A DNA stretch of 64,000 nucleotides from Ferrimonas senticii DSM 18821 (GTDB lineage Bacteria; Pseudomonadota; Gammaproteobacteria; Enterobacterales; Shewanellaceae), in assembly GCF_000422665.1 (NCBI RefSeq), contig NZ_AUGM01000019.1, positions 1 to 64,000 on the forward strand. The letters are read 5' to 3'. The notes below the pieces were generated by a model. It made no database searches, was not told the origin of the DNA, and was given only the letters and a program-made list of their open reading frames with translations. Below, piece after piece: positions 49,459 through 57,673 of the stretch (the stretch's first letter is position 1; each line of letters starts with the position of its first letter). The translations under genes were made by a program, and so were the position numbers.

Positions 49459-50690
49459 ATATTGCCGTAATCGGAGGAGGGATCTCCGGCTTGGTTTGTG
49501 CCCACGTGCTGGGGCGGGAACATCAGATCACCCTATTTGAGAGCGAATCTTGGCTCGGCGGTCATACTCACACTGTCGAAGTTGATGGTTTGGCGGTGGA
49601 TACTGGCTTTATCGTATTTAATGACCGCACCTACCCCAATTTCGAGAAGTTTCTGGATCAGCTTGGGGTCGAAAAGCGGCCAACTCAGATGAGTTTCTCG
49701 GTCAGCGACAGCCAGCAGAACTTAGAATACAACGGCCACACCTTTGCTAGCTTGTTCGCCCAGCGGCGCAACATCTTTAGGCCGAAATTTTGGGGGATGA
49801 TCCGCCAGATCTTGCGCTTCAATAAATTGGCCACCGAGTTGGCGCAACAACAGCAGATTGGCGACATCAGTTTGGGCGAGTTTTTGCAGCAAAACGGTTT
49901 TGATGGCTGGCTTGAAAGTCATTACCTGTTGCCGATGGGTGCGGCGATCTGGTCGGCCAGCATCGACGATATGCGCCAGTTCCCGCTGCGATTTTTTATC
50001 CGTTTTTTCCATCATCACGGCTTGCTTAGCGTCACTAATCGGCCGCAGTGGTACACGGTTAAAGGCGGCTCTTGGCAGTACGTCAAAGCGCTGCAGCGCA
50101 ATCCCAACTTTGCCCTAGAGCAGGGCAACGCCATTACCGCAGTCAAACGAACCGATGATGGCGTCGAGCTGACCGACAGCAGCGGCAAATCGTGGCAGTT
50201 CGATGAGGTGATCTTTGCTTGTCACAGTGACCAAGCGCTTAAGTTATTAAGCGACGCCACCGAGGCCGAACAACAAGTATTGGGACAGATCGAATATCGC
50301 GATAACGAGGTGATCCTTCACAGCGATGTTGGCCAACTGCCCAAACGCCGAGCGGCGTGGGCCAGTTGGAACTATCTGATGGGGGCTGGCGAGCGAGCGC
50401 CGGTGACGGTCACTTACAACATGAACATTCTGCAGGGGCTAAACAGCGATAAAACCTACTGCGTTACCTTAAACCCAGTGACTCCAATTGCGGCAGATAA
50501 GGTGTTGCAGCGGTTTAACTACGCCCACCCGCAGTTCACCCTTGCGGCGGAGCAAGCGAAAGCGCAGCGTCAGCGGATCTGTGGCCACAACCACAGCCAT
50601 TTCTGTGGTGCCTATTGGTACAACGGTTTTCACGAAGATGGCGTTCGCAGCGCCCTTGACGTTTGTCGCCGTTTTGGGGCGGAGCTGTAG
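49455..50690 (+). CDS. FAD-dependent amine oxidase/desaturase-like protein
   Basis: This 411-residue flavoprotein begins with the FAD-binding GGGISGL (7-13) and the second glycine-rich FESESWLGGHTHTVE, and then DTGFIVFNDRTYPNF, all typical of the phytoene desaturase/amine oxidase-like group found in ChrR regulons. The C-terminal FHEDGVRSAL closes the FAD site. In Rhodobacter a member of this group takes part in making modified or furan fatty acids, from memory. It overlaps the SDR gene by 4 nt. Confidence 0.9.
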   Translation: MNIAVIGGGISGLVCAHVLGREHQITLFESESWLGGHTHTVEVDGLAVDTGFIVFNDRTYPNFEKFLDQLGVEKRPTQMSFSVSDSQQNLEYNGHTFASLFAQRRNIFRPKFWGMIRQILRFNKLATELAQQQQIGDISLGEFLQQNGFDGWLESHYLLPMGAAIWSASIDDMRQFPLRFFIRFFHHHGLLSVTNRPQWYTVKGGSWQYVKALQRNPNFALEQGNAITAVKRTDDGVELTDSSGKSWQFDEVIFACHSDQALKLLSDATEAEQQVLGQIEYRDNEVILHSDVGQLPKRRAAWASWNYLMGAGERAPVTVTYNMNILQGLNSDKTYCVTLNPVTPIAADKVLQRFNYAHPQFTLAAEQAKAQRQRICGHNHSHFCGAYWYNGFHEDGVRSALDVCRRFGAEL

Positions 50691-50692
50691 TG

Positions 50693-51460
50693 ATGACTCA
50701 GCAGCAGGCGGCGATAGATGGTCACGCGCTTGGGATCGGCGAGGTGGTACACCAGCGCCTGCTGAAGCCTAAGCACCGCTTTGGCTACCGCACCCAGATG
50801 TTATGGCTCGATCTGGATCGGCTCGACCGTTTACAGCGCTGTTGGCGCAAACCCTGGGTGTGGCTGCGTCGTGATGATTATCTAGGGCAGGGCGATCTGA
50901 AAGCCGCAGTGCTAAAGCGTATGAGCGAACTGGCGGGTGAACCGCTGCAAGGGCAGCTGTTTTTGCTCGGGCAGGTGCGTTATTTCGGCTTGTATTTCAG
51001 CCCGGTCAACTTCTATCTGCTGAAGCAAAATGGTCAGTTCACCCAGATGCTCGCGGAGGTCAGCAATACCCCGTGGAATCAACGCCATCACTATTTAGTG
51101 CCGCTAGCGCAAACCGACAACTTGCAGACCCCGAAACGATTCCACGTGTCGCCATTTATGCCAGCCGAGCTTGGCTATCGTTGGCGGGTGCAACTGGATG
51201 ACGAGCGGATCCGCATCGGCATCCACTGCCATCGAGCTGGCTCTGAGCAACAGGGAAAACGCGCTTTTTGGGCGGCAATCGACTTAACTTTAACCCCGCT
51301 AAACCAAGGGAATTTCAATCGCGTAATGAGGACAGTTCCTTGGGCTACCGCCAAGACGGTGGCCGGGATCTATTTTGAAGCGCTGCGTCTGCTGCTGAAG
51401 CGGGCGCGCTTTTATCCTCACAGCGGAGCCAACGGAGACATTGGATGCTCGAGCAAGTAG
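50693..51460 (+). CDS. DUF1365 protein
   Basis: This 255-residue protein belongs to DUF1365, which almost always sits between the flavoprotein and the cyclopropane synthase-like gene. Recognisable blocks are VVHQRLLKPKHRFGYRTQMLWLDLD near 17-41 (family opening), YFGLYFSPVNFYL near 99 and KRFHVSPFMPAELGYRW near 145. The start at 50693 follows the previous stop by 2 nt. The function is not known; a role in handling the modified lipid is inferred from context. Confidence 0.9.
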   Translation: MTQQQAAIDGHALGIGEVVHQRLLKPKHRFGYRTQMLWLDLDRLDRLQRCWRKPWVWLRRDDYLGQGDLKAAVLKRMSELAGEPLQGQLFLLGQVRYFGLYFSPVNFYLLKQNGQFTQMLAEVSNTPWNQRHHYLVPLAQTDNLQTPKRFHVSPFMPAELGYRWRVQLDDERIRIGIHCHRAGSEQQGKRAFWAAIDLTLTPLNQGNFNRVMRTVPWATAKTVAGIYFEALRLLLKRARFYPHSGANGDIGCSSK

Positions 51461-52653
51461 AAACCACCGCCAATGCCGGTGACAGCCTTTATCGTCGTAT
51501 TAGCTTCGGCATCCTTAGCCAACTGCAACATGGCCAATTGCAAGTTATTGAGGGGCAGCAGCGCTGGCAGCTAGGCCAAGGCCAGCCGCAGGTGAGCATT
51601 ACCATCCACCACCATCGTGCTTGGCGCAAGCTGTTGCTGGGCGGCAGCATTGGCATGGCCGAGGCCTATCGAGACGGGCTGTGGGACACCGAAGAGTTAA
51701 CCGAAGTCATTGCCCTGTTTAGTCGCAACCTTGGCTTGCTCGATAAGCTTGAGCGACGCTTCAGTTGGCTATCGGCGCCGATTAATAAGTTTAATCACTG
51801 GCGCAATCGTAACTCCAAAGCCAACAGCCGCAAGAACATTGCGGCCCATTACGATCTCTCCAATGATTTTTATAAGCTGTTTTTGGATCAGTCGATGCTG
51901 TACTCCAGCGCGCTGTTTTCCGAGGCCGAAACGCTAGAGCAGGCGCAGTTCGATAAACTGGAACGATTGTGCCAGCAGTTGCAACTTCGCCGTGGCGATC
52001 ATCTACTGGAGATCGGCACCGGTTGGGGCGCACTGGCACTGCATGCGGCCAGCCATTACGGCTGCCACGTCACCACCACCACTATCTCCGACGCGCAGTA
52101 TCAAGAAGCCACGGCTCGAGTGGCAGCGGCGGGGCTGACTGATCAGATCACCTTGCTTAAACAGGACTACCGTGATCTGCATGGCCAATACGACAAGATT
52201 GTCTCGGTGGAGATGATTGAAGCGGTCGGTGAAGCCTACCTCGATAGTTACTTTGAGCAGTTGCAAGCGCTGTTGAAACCAGGCGGTCTGCTGGCGATCC
52301 AAGCGATCACCATTGCCGATCAGCGTTACGATCACTACCGCAGCAACGTCGATTTTATCCAAACCTACATCTTCCCCGGCGGTTTCTTGCCGTCGCTTGA
52401 GGTGCTAAGCCGCAAGTTCAAACAGCGCACCAGCATGGTGGTGCGCAATGTCGAAGATATCGGTTTGGATTACGGCCACACCCTTGGTCACTGGCGTGCT
52501 CGCTTTGAAGCACAGCTATCTCGGGTGCGCGATTATGGCTTCGATGAGGCCTTTATTCGGCTGTGGCGTTTCTATTTCTGCTACTGCCAAGCGGGCTTTG
52601 AAACTCGCCGCATCAGCGCGGTGCAGTTAACCGCCGAGAAAGACCGCTACTGA
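51445..52653 (+). CDS. Cyclopropane-fatty-acid-synthase-like methyltransferase
   Basis: This 402-residue SAM-dependent enzyme acts on unsaturated chains of membrane phospholipids. AAHYDLSNDFYKLFLDQSMLYS-type wording (near 134-153), the SAM-binding EIGTGWGALALHAA (near 190-203), the VSVEMIEAVGEAY block (near 253-265) and FIQTYIFPGG (near 309) are the CFA synthase signature. It overlaps the DUF1365 gene by 16 nt and the next start by 1 nt. It may make cyclopropane or branched methyl fatty acids under photo-oxidative stress. Confidence 0.93.
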   Translation: MLEQVETTANAGDSLYRRISFGILSQLQHGQLQVIEGQQRWQLGQGQPQVSITIHHHRAWRKLLLGGSIGMAEAYRDGLWDTEELTEVIALFSRNLGLLDKLERRFSWLSAPINKFNHWRNRNSKANSRKNIAAHYDLSNDFYKLFLDQSMLYSSALFSEAETLEQAQFDKLERLCQQLQLRRGDHLLEIGTGWGALALHAASHYGCHVTTTTISDAQYQEATARVAAAGLTDQITLLKQDYRDLHGQYDKIVSVEMIEAVGEAYLDSYFEQLQALLKPGGLLAIQAITIADQRYDHYRSNVDFIQTYIFPGGFLPSLEVLSRKFKQRTSMVVRNVEDIGLDYGHTLGHWRARFEAQLSRVRDYGFDEAFIRLWRFYFCYCQAGFETRRISAVQLTAEKDRY

Positions 52654-53201
52654 TGTGGCAATCGATGGCACGGGCACTGCTGCTGGCCGCCGCCACCGCA
52701 CTGCCGTTATTGCCGCTGCTGGCATCAGCGACGGAGGTCGAGCCGCAGCGACCTGCTACCACATCGCAGCTAGCGCCGCTGCAGCTGGTGGGGCAAACCA
52801 AGCTGAAGATACTGTGGTTTTCCATCTATCGCGCCAAACTCTACACCCCATCCGGTCGCTTTGAGGGGGTGCAAGCACCGCTCTATCTAGAGCTGAATTA
52901 CCTGCGCGATATTGATGCTGACGAGCTACTTGATCACACCGCCAAAGAGTGGCGCAAGTTGGGGCAAGTGAGCGACGCCCAAGCCTCTCACTGGTTGGCC
53001 AAACTCAAAGCAATTTGGCCGAACATCCGCGATGGCGACCAGCTGCTGTTTGCGCTAACCACGCACAGTGGGGCGTTTTACTACAACGGCAACTTCATTG
53101 GCGACCTGACAGATCCCAGTTTTGGCCCCGCCTTTGCTGCCATTTGGCTTGATGAAAATGCCAGTTATCCCAAGAGTCGGCGCCAACTTGTTGGCCGGTA
53201 A
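52653..53201 (+). CDS. Chalcone-isomerase-like periplasmic protein
   Basis: This 182-residue protein has a signal peptide (about 1-26, ending ASA) and a chalcone isomerase-like domain: LQLVGQTKLKILWFSIYRAKLYTP near 47-70 (domain opening), LELNYLRDIDADEL near 80 and YYNGNFIGDLTDPSFG near 142. CHI-like proteins of bacteria are thought to bind fatty acids. The ATG overlaps the previous TGA by 1 nt. It follows the lipid enzymes as in other ChrR regulons. Confidence 0.87.
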   Translation: MWQSMARALLLAAATALPLLPLLASATEVEPQRPATTSQLAPLQLVGQTKLKILWFSIYRAKLYTPSGRFEGVQAPLYLELNYLRDIDADELLDHTAKEWRKLGQVSDAQASHWLAKLKAIWPNIRDGDQLLFALTTHSGAFYYNGNFIGDLTDPSFGPAFAAIWLDENASYPKSRRQLVGR

Positions 53202-53219
53202 TCAGCGAGGTACGGAATC

Positions 53220-53786
53220 ATGATGCGACATCTACCATTTCAGGCTCGTCGTTGGCTGTTGGCTTGGTTACTGGTGCTGCCGCTGCTGGGCGGTTGCAGC
53301 AGTCAAGATCTTAGCCATTATCAGGGGCAAACACCGCAGCTGAAGCTCGAGCAATTTTTCGATGGCCGCTTGGTTGCCCACGGCATGGTGCAAGATCGCA
53401 GTGGCACCGTGCTGCGCCGTTTTAAAGCCGATTTGGTTGGTCGCTGGCAAACTGTCGACGGCAAACCGCAGGGGGTGCTGGATGAAGTGTTTTATTGGGA
53501 CGATGGCGAGCAGAGCACCCGCATCTGGTATTTAACCGTTGAAGCCGATGGCAGCTATTCCGGCCGCGCCGATGATGTGGTTGGCGTGGCTCGCGGGCAG
53601 GCGGTCGGCGCGTGGCTTGGCTGGCGCTATGATCTGCAGTTGCCCGAGTCGCAAGGTGGCTGGCAGATTACCTTAGATGACACCATGGTGCTGATAGATG
53701 AAACGCAGCTGCTCAATGTTGCCACCATGAGTAAATGGGGATTCGAGGTCGGCACCATCACCTTGCAGATCCGTAAGCTCGAGTAG
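53220..53786 (+). CDS. DUF3833 lipoprotein
   Basis: This 188-residue protein has a lipoprotein signal, with LLGGC (Cys near 25), and a lipocalin-like beta domain: LEQFFDGRLVAHGMVQDRSG, ADLVGRW and DEVFYWDDGE. DUF3833 members usually close ChrR lipid operons. It probably carries or senses a modified lipid at the envelope; this is inferred. The start is 18 nt after the previous stop. Confidence 0.9.
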   Translation: MMRHLPFQARRWLLAWLLVLPLLGGCSSQDLSHYQGQTPQLKLEQFFDGRLVAHGMVQDRSGTVLRRFKADLVGRWQTVDGKPQGVLDEVFYWDDGEQSTRIWYLTVEADGSYSGRADDVVGVARGQAVGAWLGWRYDLQLPESQGGWQITLDDTMVLIDETQLLNVATMSKWGFEVGTITLQIRKLE

Positions 53787-53806
53787 TGTTCAGCAGGCAC
53801 AAACAG

Positions 53807-53832
53807 AAAAGAGCGCCGCAGCGCTCTTTTTT
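53807..53832. terminator. Bidirectional terminator
   Basis: AAAAGAGCGC and GCGCTCTTTT pair around CGCA with T- and A-runs. It ends both the lipid operon and fkpA. Confidence 0.9.
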
Positions 53833-53847
53833 GATCACGGTAGGTAA

Positions 53848-54672
53848 TTACTGTGCTTGTTCGTCAGCTTGTTGCGACGGGATGCTTACCAGTTCGATTT
53901 CGAACTTCAGTGCCGCGTGTGGTGGGATATCGGCACCAGCGCCACGAGCGCCGTAGCCCAGCTCGGATGGGATGTACAGTTCGTACTTAGAACCGATATC
54001 CATCAACTGCAGACCTTCAGTCCAACCGGCGATTACCCCAGACAGTGGGAATTCGATGGTTTGGCCACGGTCGTAAGAGGAGTCAAACTGTTTGCCGTCG
54101 CGGGTGGTGCCACGGTAGTGCACTTCTACGGTATCAGCGGCAGTAGGTTTAACGCCGTCACCATCGCGCAGTTTGAACAGTACCAGACCAGATTCGGTAA
54201 CGATGGCACCCTCTTTTTTGGCTACTTCAGCCAGCCATTTAGGGCCTTCCGCTTGCTCTTTCTCCGCGGCTGCTGCTTGTTGCTTTTGCAGCTCTTCCTG
54301 CTTGGCCATCATCACCGCTTGCATCTCTTGTTGGAATGCTTGCAGTATCTCTTCAATCTGGGCGTCTTCCAGTGCTGGGGTGCCAGCCAATGCGTCTTTG
54401 ATGCCATCACGGATCAGTTGTTGATCCAGCGGCCGCTCGGCTTCGGTTTGCTGAGCAACGATGGCGTCGATCTGCGATGCCATGTGGCTACCCATGGAAA
54501 CGCCGATGGCGTAGGCCACTTTATTGTCTGGAGCGGCTTCAAGCGCTTTGCTCAATTCAGTTTGAGTTGCCGCGGCAGGTGCGGTTTCGGTGGCTTTGGC
54601 GTCTTGCGCTTCGCCACAGCCAGACAGTGCCATAGCGGCAGTCAGCAGGCTGACTTTAAAGATGCTGTTCAT
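53848..54672 (-). CDS. fkpA: FKBP-type peptidyl-prolyl isomerase FkpA
   Basis: FkpA is an envelope chaperone and proline isomerase. The 274-residue protein has a lipobox (ALSGC, Cys near 19), so it should be a lipoprotein, while E. coli FkpA is soluble. The N-terminal dimerisation domain (about 35-150) is followed by the FKBP domain with VEVHYRGTTRDGKQFDSSYDRG, VIAGWTEGLQLM and YELYIPSELGYG blocks (about 170-265). It is a single gene; the long frame antisense to it is not real. Confidence 0.93.
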   Translation of the reverse strand: MNSIFKVSLLTAAMALSGCGEAQDAKATETAPAAATQTELSKALEAAPDNKVAYAIGVSMGSHMASQIDAIVAQQTEAERPLDQQLIRDGIKDALAGTPALEDAQIEEILQAFQQEMQAVMMAKQEELQKQQAAAAEKEQAEGPKWLAEVAKKEGAIVTESGLVLFKLRDGDGVKPTAADTVEVHYRGTTRDGKQFDSSYDRGQTIEFPLSGVIAGWTEGLQLMDIGSKYELYIPSELGYGARGAGADIPPHAALKFEIELVSIPSQQADEQAQ

Positions 54673-54888
54673 GTGTCATTCCCTTAAATTTGGTTTCACT
54701 ACTATTGGGGGCTAACTGCTTGATTGCAACCCTTAAATATTTATCGTTGGCTAAGACCTGCCAACACTGTGATGGTTCCCTGATGCTCGCCTTAATCTGC
54801 GAGCTGGACTTTGCTGTGCTTGTAGTTCGGCTAGCCAGCCAGTACTCTGCCGCGGTTGTTTGATTGATTTAATGAAAGCGAGTGCGGT

Positions 54889-55437
54889 ATGGCGTTAAAA
54901 GCCACAGTGTTTAAAGCACGAATTAACCTGTCGGACATGGATCGCCATGTCTATTTAGAGCAACCGCTGACCATGGCCCGCCACCCATCCGAGACCGACA
55001 CGCGGCTGATGTTGCGGGTGCTGGCATGGAGCATGTTCGCCAACGAGCGCTTGGAGTTCAGCAAAGGCCTGTGCGAAGAGGACGAGCCTGAGTTGTGGCA
55101 AAAGAGTTACAGCGACGAGATCGAACTGTGGATTGAGATGGGCACCCCTGACGAGACCCGTCTGCGCAAAGCCTGTGGCCGTGCCCAAAACGTGGTGCTG
55201 TTTGCCTACGGTGATAACTCGGTTGCGGTATGGTGGCAGAAGAACCAAGGCAAGTTCAGCAAGCTGCGTAACTTAAGCGTGGTGCAAATTAACGACGACG
55301 CTGCGGAACAGCTGGCGGCCATGGCAGCGCGCACCATGGATCTGGCAGTATCGATCAGTGATGACCAAGTGAGCGTCAGTAACGACAGCGCTTACGTGAT
55401 GATCGAGCCAAACTGGCTACAACGATTCGAAAACTAA
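54889..55437 (+). CDS. yaeQ: YaeQ-family protein
   Basis: This 182-residue protein has the YaeQ wording: ATVFKARINLSDMDRHVY at the start, HPSETDTRLMLRVLAW, FSKGLCEEDEPELWQKS and ELWIEMGTPDETRLRKA. The fold is related to PD-(D/E)XK nucleases, but the function is not settled. It is a single gene with a terminator about 140 nt downstream. Confidence 0.94.
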   Translation: MALKATVFKARINLSDMDRHVYLEQPLTMARHPSETDTRLMLRVLAWSMFANERLEFSKGLCEEDEPELWQKSYSDEIELWIEMGTPDETRLRKACGRAQNVVLFAYGDNSVAVWWQKNQGKFSKLRNLSVVQINDDAAEQLAAMAARTMDLAVSISDDQVSVSNDSAYVMIEPNWLQRFEN

Positions 55438-55574
55438 TTTGTATTGCGAATCAATGGGATGACGATGAAGCGAAATTATTTTGCGATTTTTTTTCGCAAC
55501 GGCTGGAACCTTTGGCGTTAGCGCCAGTCCTAATTAACAGATTCATCATCATCTCCTTAGAATGCTTTCATTCA

Positions 55575-55603
55575 GCCGCCCCCGCATACGGGGCGGTTTT
55601 TTT
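55575..55603 (+). terminator. Terminator downstream of yaeQ
   Basis: CCGCCCC and GGGGCGG pair around GCATAC-like loop sequence and are followed by seven T. It lies before the TetR-RND operon. Confidence 0.85.
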
Positions 55604-55673
55604 ATGCCTAAGGGACAGTCGAATGCGACTGGATTGAGCCAACGCAACAAATCAATCAGCGATTAATGGCAGT

Positions 55674-55716
55674 GTGAATTAGTTCACTGCGACAGTTGTG
55701 ACCGCTTCTTTATACT
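55674..55716 (+). promoter_or_regulatory. Candidate promoter and TetR operator of the efflux operon
   Basis: GTGAATTAGTTCAC (55674-55687) is a palindrome with 5-bp arms. It lies directly upstream of a possible -35 GCGACA (55689-55694) and a -10 TATACT (55711-55716), spacer 16. The TetR gene starts 33 nt further on, so autoregulation is plausible. Confidence 0.45.
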
Positions 55717-55748
55717 GCCCTCGCCACAATTACCTCAGGGTCAATGTT

Positions 55749-56381
55749 ATGAGTTCACGGGCCGTCGGCCGTCCCAAACAAGCGCCGGACAGTATCTCGT
55801 CGGTGCGCCAGCAACTGGTGGCGGTGGCCACCAAACTGTTTGCTGAACGCGACTACGGCAAGGTCTCAACCCGAGAAATTGCCACGTTGGCGGGCAGTAA
55901 TATCAGCATGATCCGTTACTACTTTGGCAACAAAGCCGGGCTGTTTGAGGCCTGTATTGCCGAGTTTTATCAGCCGCTGCTGGCGCAGATGGAGCTGCTG
56001 ATCAGTGATCCGCAAGCGGATATCGAACAGATGATCCTGTGCTACTACGAGATGTTGCTAGAGCGCCCGAATTGGCCGCATATGTTGAGCACCTGCATGC
56101 AACTTGATTCGGGCACCGAACAACGCGAGGTGGTCGAACGAGTGATGGCTCGACCCCACCATCTCATGCAGCAGATGTTGCTGCGCCAAGGGATGCTGCA
56201 GCCGGGCCGCGAGCACCGTTTTGCCGGGCCAACCTTGGTGTCGATGATCCTATTTCCTTTTATGATGCCGGCGGCGTTTCGTCAGCGTGCTGGCATCACC
56301 CTTGATCGACCAACCCTTACCGAGCTTGCTGCCCATCACGCCCAAGTGCTGCGTTACGGTCTGCTGGCAGAGAAACAATAA
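55749..56381 (+). CDS. TetR-family regulator of the RND efflux operon
   Basis: This 210-residue repressor has its helix-turn-helix at about 20-65 (LFAERDYGKVSTREIATLAG and NISMIRYYFGNKAGLF) and a helical ligand domain of the CecR type. The start at 55749 (MSSRAVGRPKQ) was chosen because the frame upstream lacks a ribosome binding site and would overlap the promoter. Its stop overlaps the start of the adaptor gene (TAATG), so it is part of the operon it probably represses. Confidence 0.9.
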   Translation: MSSRAVGRPKQAPDSISSVRQQLVAVATKLFAERDYGKVSTREIATLAGSNISMIRYYFGNKAGLFEACIAEFYQPLLAQMELLISDPQADIEQMILCYYEMLLERPNWPHMLSTCMQLDSGTEQREVVERVMARPHHLMQQMLLRQGMLQPGREHRFAGPTLVSMILFPFMMPAAFRQRAGITLDRPTLTELAAHHAQVLRYGLLAEKQ

Positions 56382-57673
56382 TGAAAGATAAAAAACGTTG
56401 GCTTGCCGTCGGTCTAGCCTGTGGTGTTGCCGCCATTATGGTTGCCAAAGCGTTAAAACCAGGTGTCGAAGCGGCACCGGAGTATGACCGTTCGCGCTTG
56501 GTTGATGTGGTGACCTTGACCACTCAGCAATTGCTGCCAGAAGCCACCGGCTTTGGTCGGGTGGCGCCGAAGCAGTTGTGGCAGGCGATTGCTGAAGTCA
56601 GTGGTGAGGTGATCTATCGCCATCCCGATCTGTACGCCGGGCGGCTGTTAGCGAAGGGCACCGAACTGCTGAAAATTGACCCAACCGAATACCAATTGAA
56701 GTTGGCACAGGCACAGGCGGATCTCAATGCCGCCAAGGCGCAGCTGACCAAAATTGATCGCAGTGTCAGCAACCTTAATGCCTCATTGGCGCTGGAACTG
56801 CGCAAGCTTAAGTTGACCGAACAAGAGACCACTCGTAAGCAGCAGCTGCGTCAGCAAAGCTTGATCTCAAGCTCTGAACTGGAATCGCAGCAAAGCAGTT
56901 TGCTTAGCCAGCGTAACGGCGTGCAGGAGTTACAAAATCAATTAGCGCTGCTGCCCGATGACCGCGCGGTGGCTGAGGCCAAACTCAACGTTGCTGAAGC
57001 CAGTGTTGCCGATGCCCAGCGCCGCTTGGCAAAAACCGTATTTACCATGCCATTCAGTGGCCGCATCGGAGCGGTAGAGATTGAGCAGGGTGAGGCGATC
57101 AGCGCCAATCAGATGCTGTTTGAAGCTCACGGCATCGATGTGATGGAGGTGCAAGCTCAGGTGCCTCTGCATGAATTTCGTACCCTCGCCAAAGGCTTTA
57201 AACAGCAACTTATCCCAGGTCAGTTTGCGGTTGCTGACTTGGGCCTGAGCGCCACCGTTGAGGTGACCTCTGGCAATTTCAGTGGCCAGTGGCAAGCGCA
57301 AGTCACCGGCGTGCGCGAAGCGTTGGATCCCAATCAAGCGACTTTGGGCGTTACCCTCGACATTAGCCAAAACTACGCCCAGCTGGATCTGCGCCAGACG
57401 CCACCACTGGTTAAAGAGATGTTTGTTCGCACCACCATCACCGGTGCGCCGCAAACGGTGTTAGCGGTGCCAGCGCGGGCGCTGCGGCAAAGTCGCTTGT
57501 ATCTGTATGAGCAAGGCAAATTAGCGATCACGCCGGTGACAGTGCTGTTTCGCAGCGGTGACTGGGTTGCGGTGCAGGGCAACATTGCCGCCGGCCAGCA
57601 GGTGGTGTTGAACGATCTGATCCCGGCGATCAATGGCATGGCGCTGCGGCTAACTAAGGATGCGGCACCATGA
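56381..57673 (+). CDS. RND efflux periplasmic adaptor (MFP)
   Basis: This 430-residue adaptor joins the RND pump to an outer-membrane channel. It has an N-terminal membrane anchor (about 7-26), a lipoyl/barrel-sandwich part (SGEVIYRHPDLYAGRLLAKGTELLKID region near 78-103), a long helical hairpin (about 110-210) and the second half-lipoyl FTMPFSGRIGAVEIEQGEAIS-type segment near 223. It overlaps the pump gene by 4 nt. No TolC-like gene is in the operon, so a chromosomal TolC elsewhere is expected. Confidence 0.92.
   Translation: MKDKKRWLAVGLACGVAAIMVAKALKPGVEAAPEYDRSRLVDVVTLTTQQLLPEATGFGRVAPKQLWQAIAEVSGEVIYRHPDLYAGRLLAKGTELLKIDPTEYQLKLAQAQADLNAAKAQLTKIDRSVSNLNASLALELRKLKLTEQETTRKQQLRQQSLISSSELESQQSSLLSQRNGVQELQNQLALLPDDRAVAEAKLNVAEASVADAQRRLAKTVFTMPFSGRIGAVEIEQGEAISANQMLFEAHGIDVMEVQAQVPLHEFRTLAKGFKQQLIPGQFAVADLGLSATVEVTSGNFSGQWQAQVTGVREALDPNQATLGVTLDISQNYAQLDLRQTPPLVKEMFVRTTITGAPQTVLAVPARALRQSRLYLYEQGKLAITPVTVLFRSGDWVAVQGNIAAGQQVVLNDLIPAINGMALRLTKDAAP

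Noticed and set aside
53857-54687. Open frame of 276 codons on the plus strand
   Set aside because: It is antisense to fkpA, whose domains and lipobox are clear; the long frame follows from the GC-rich codon pattern of fkpA.
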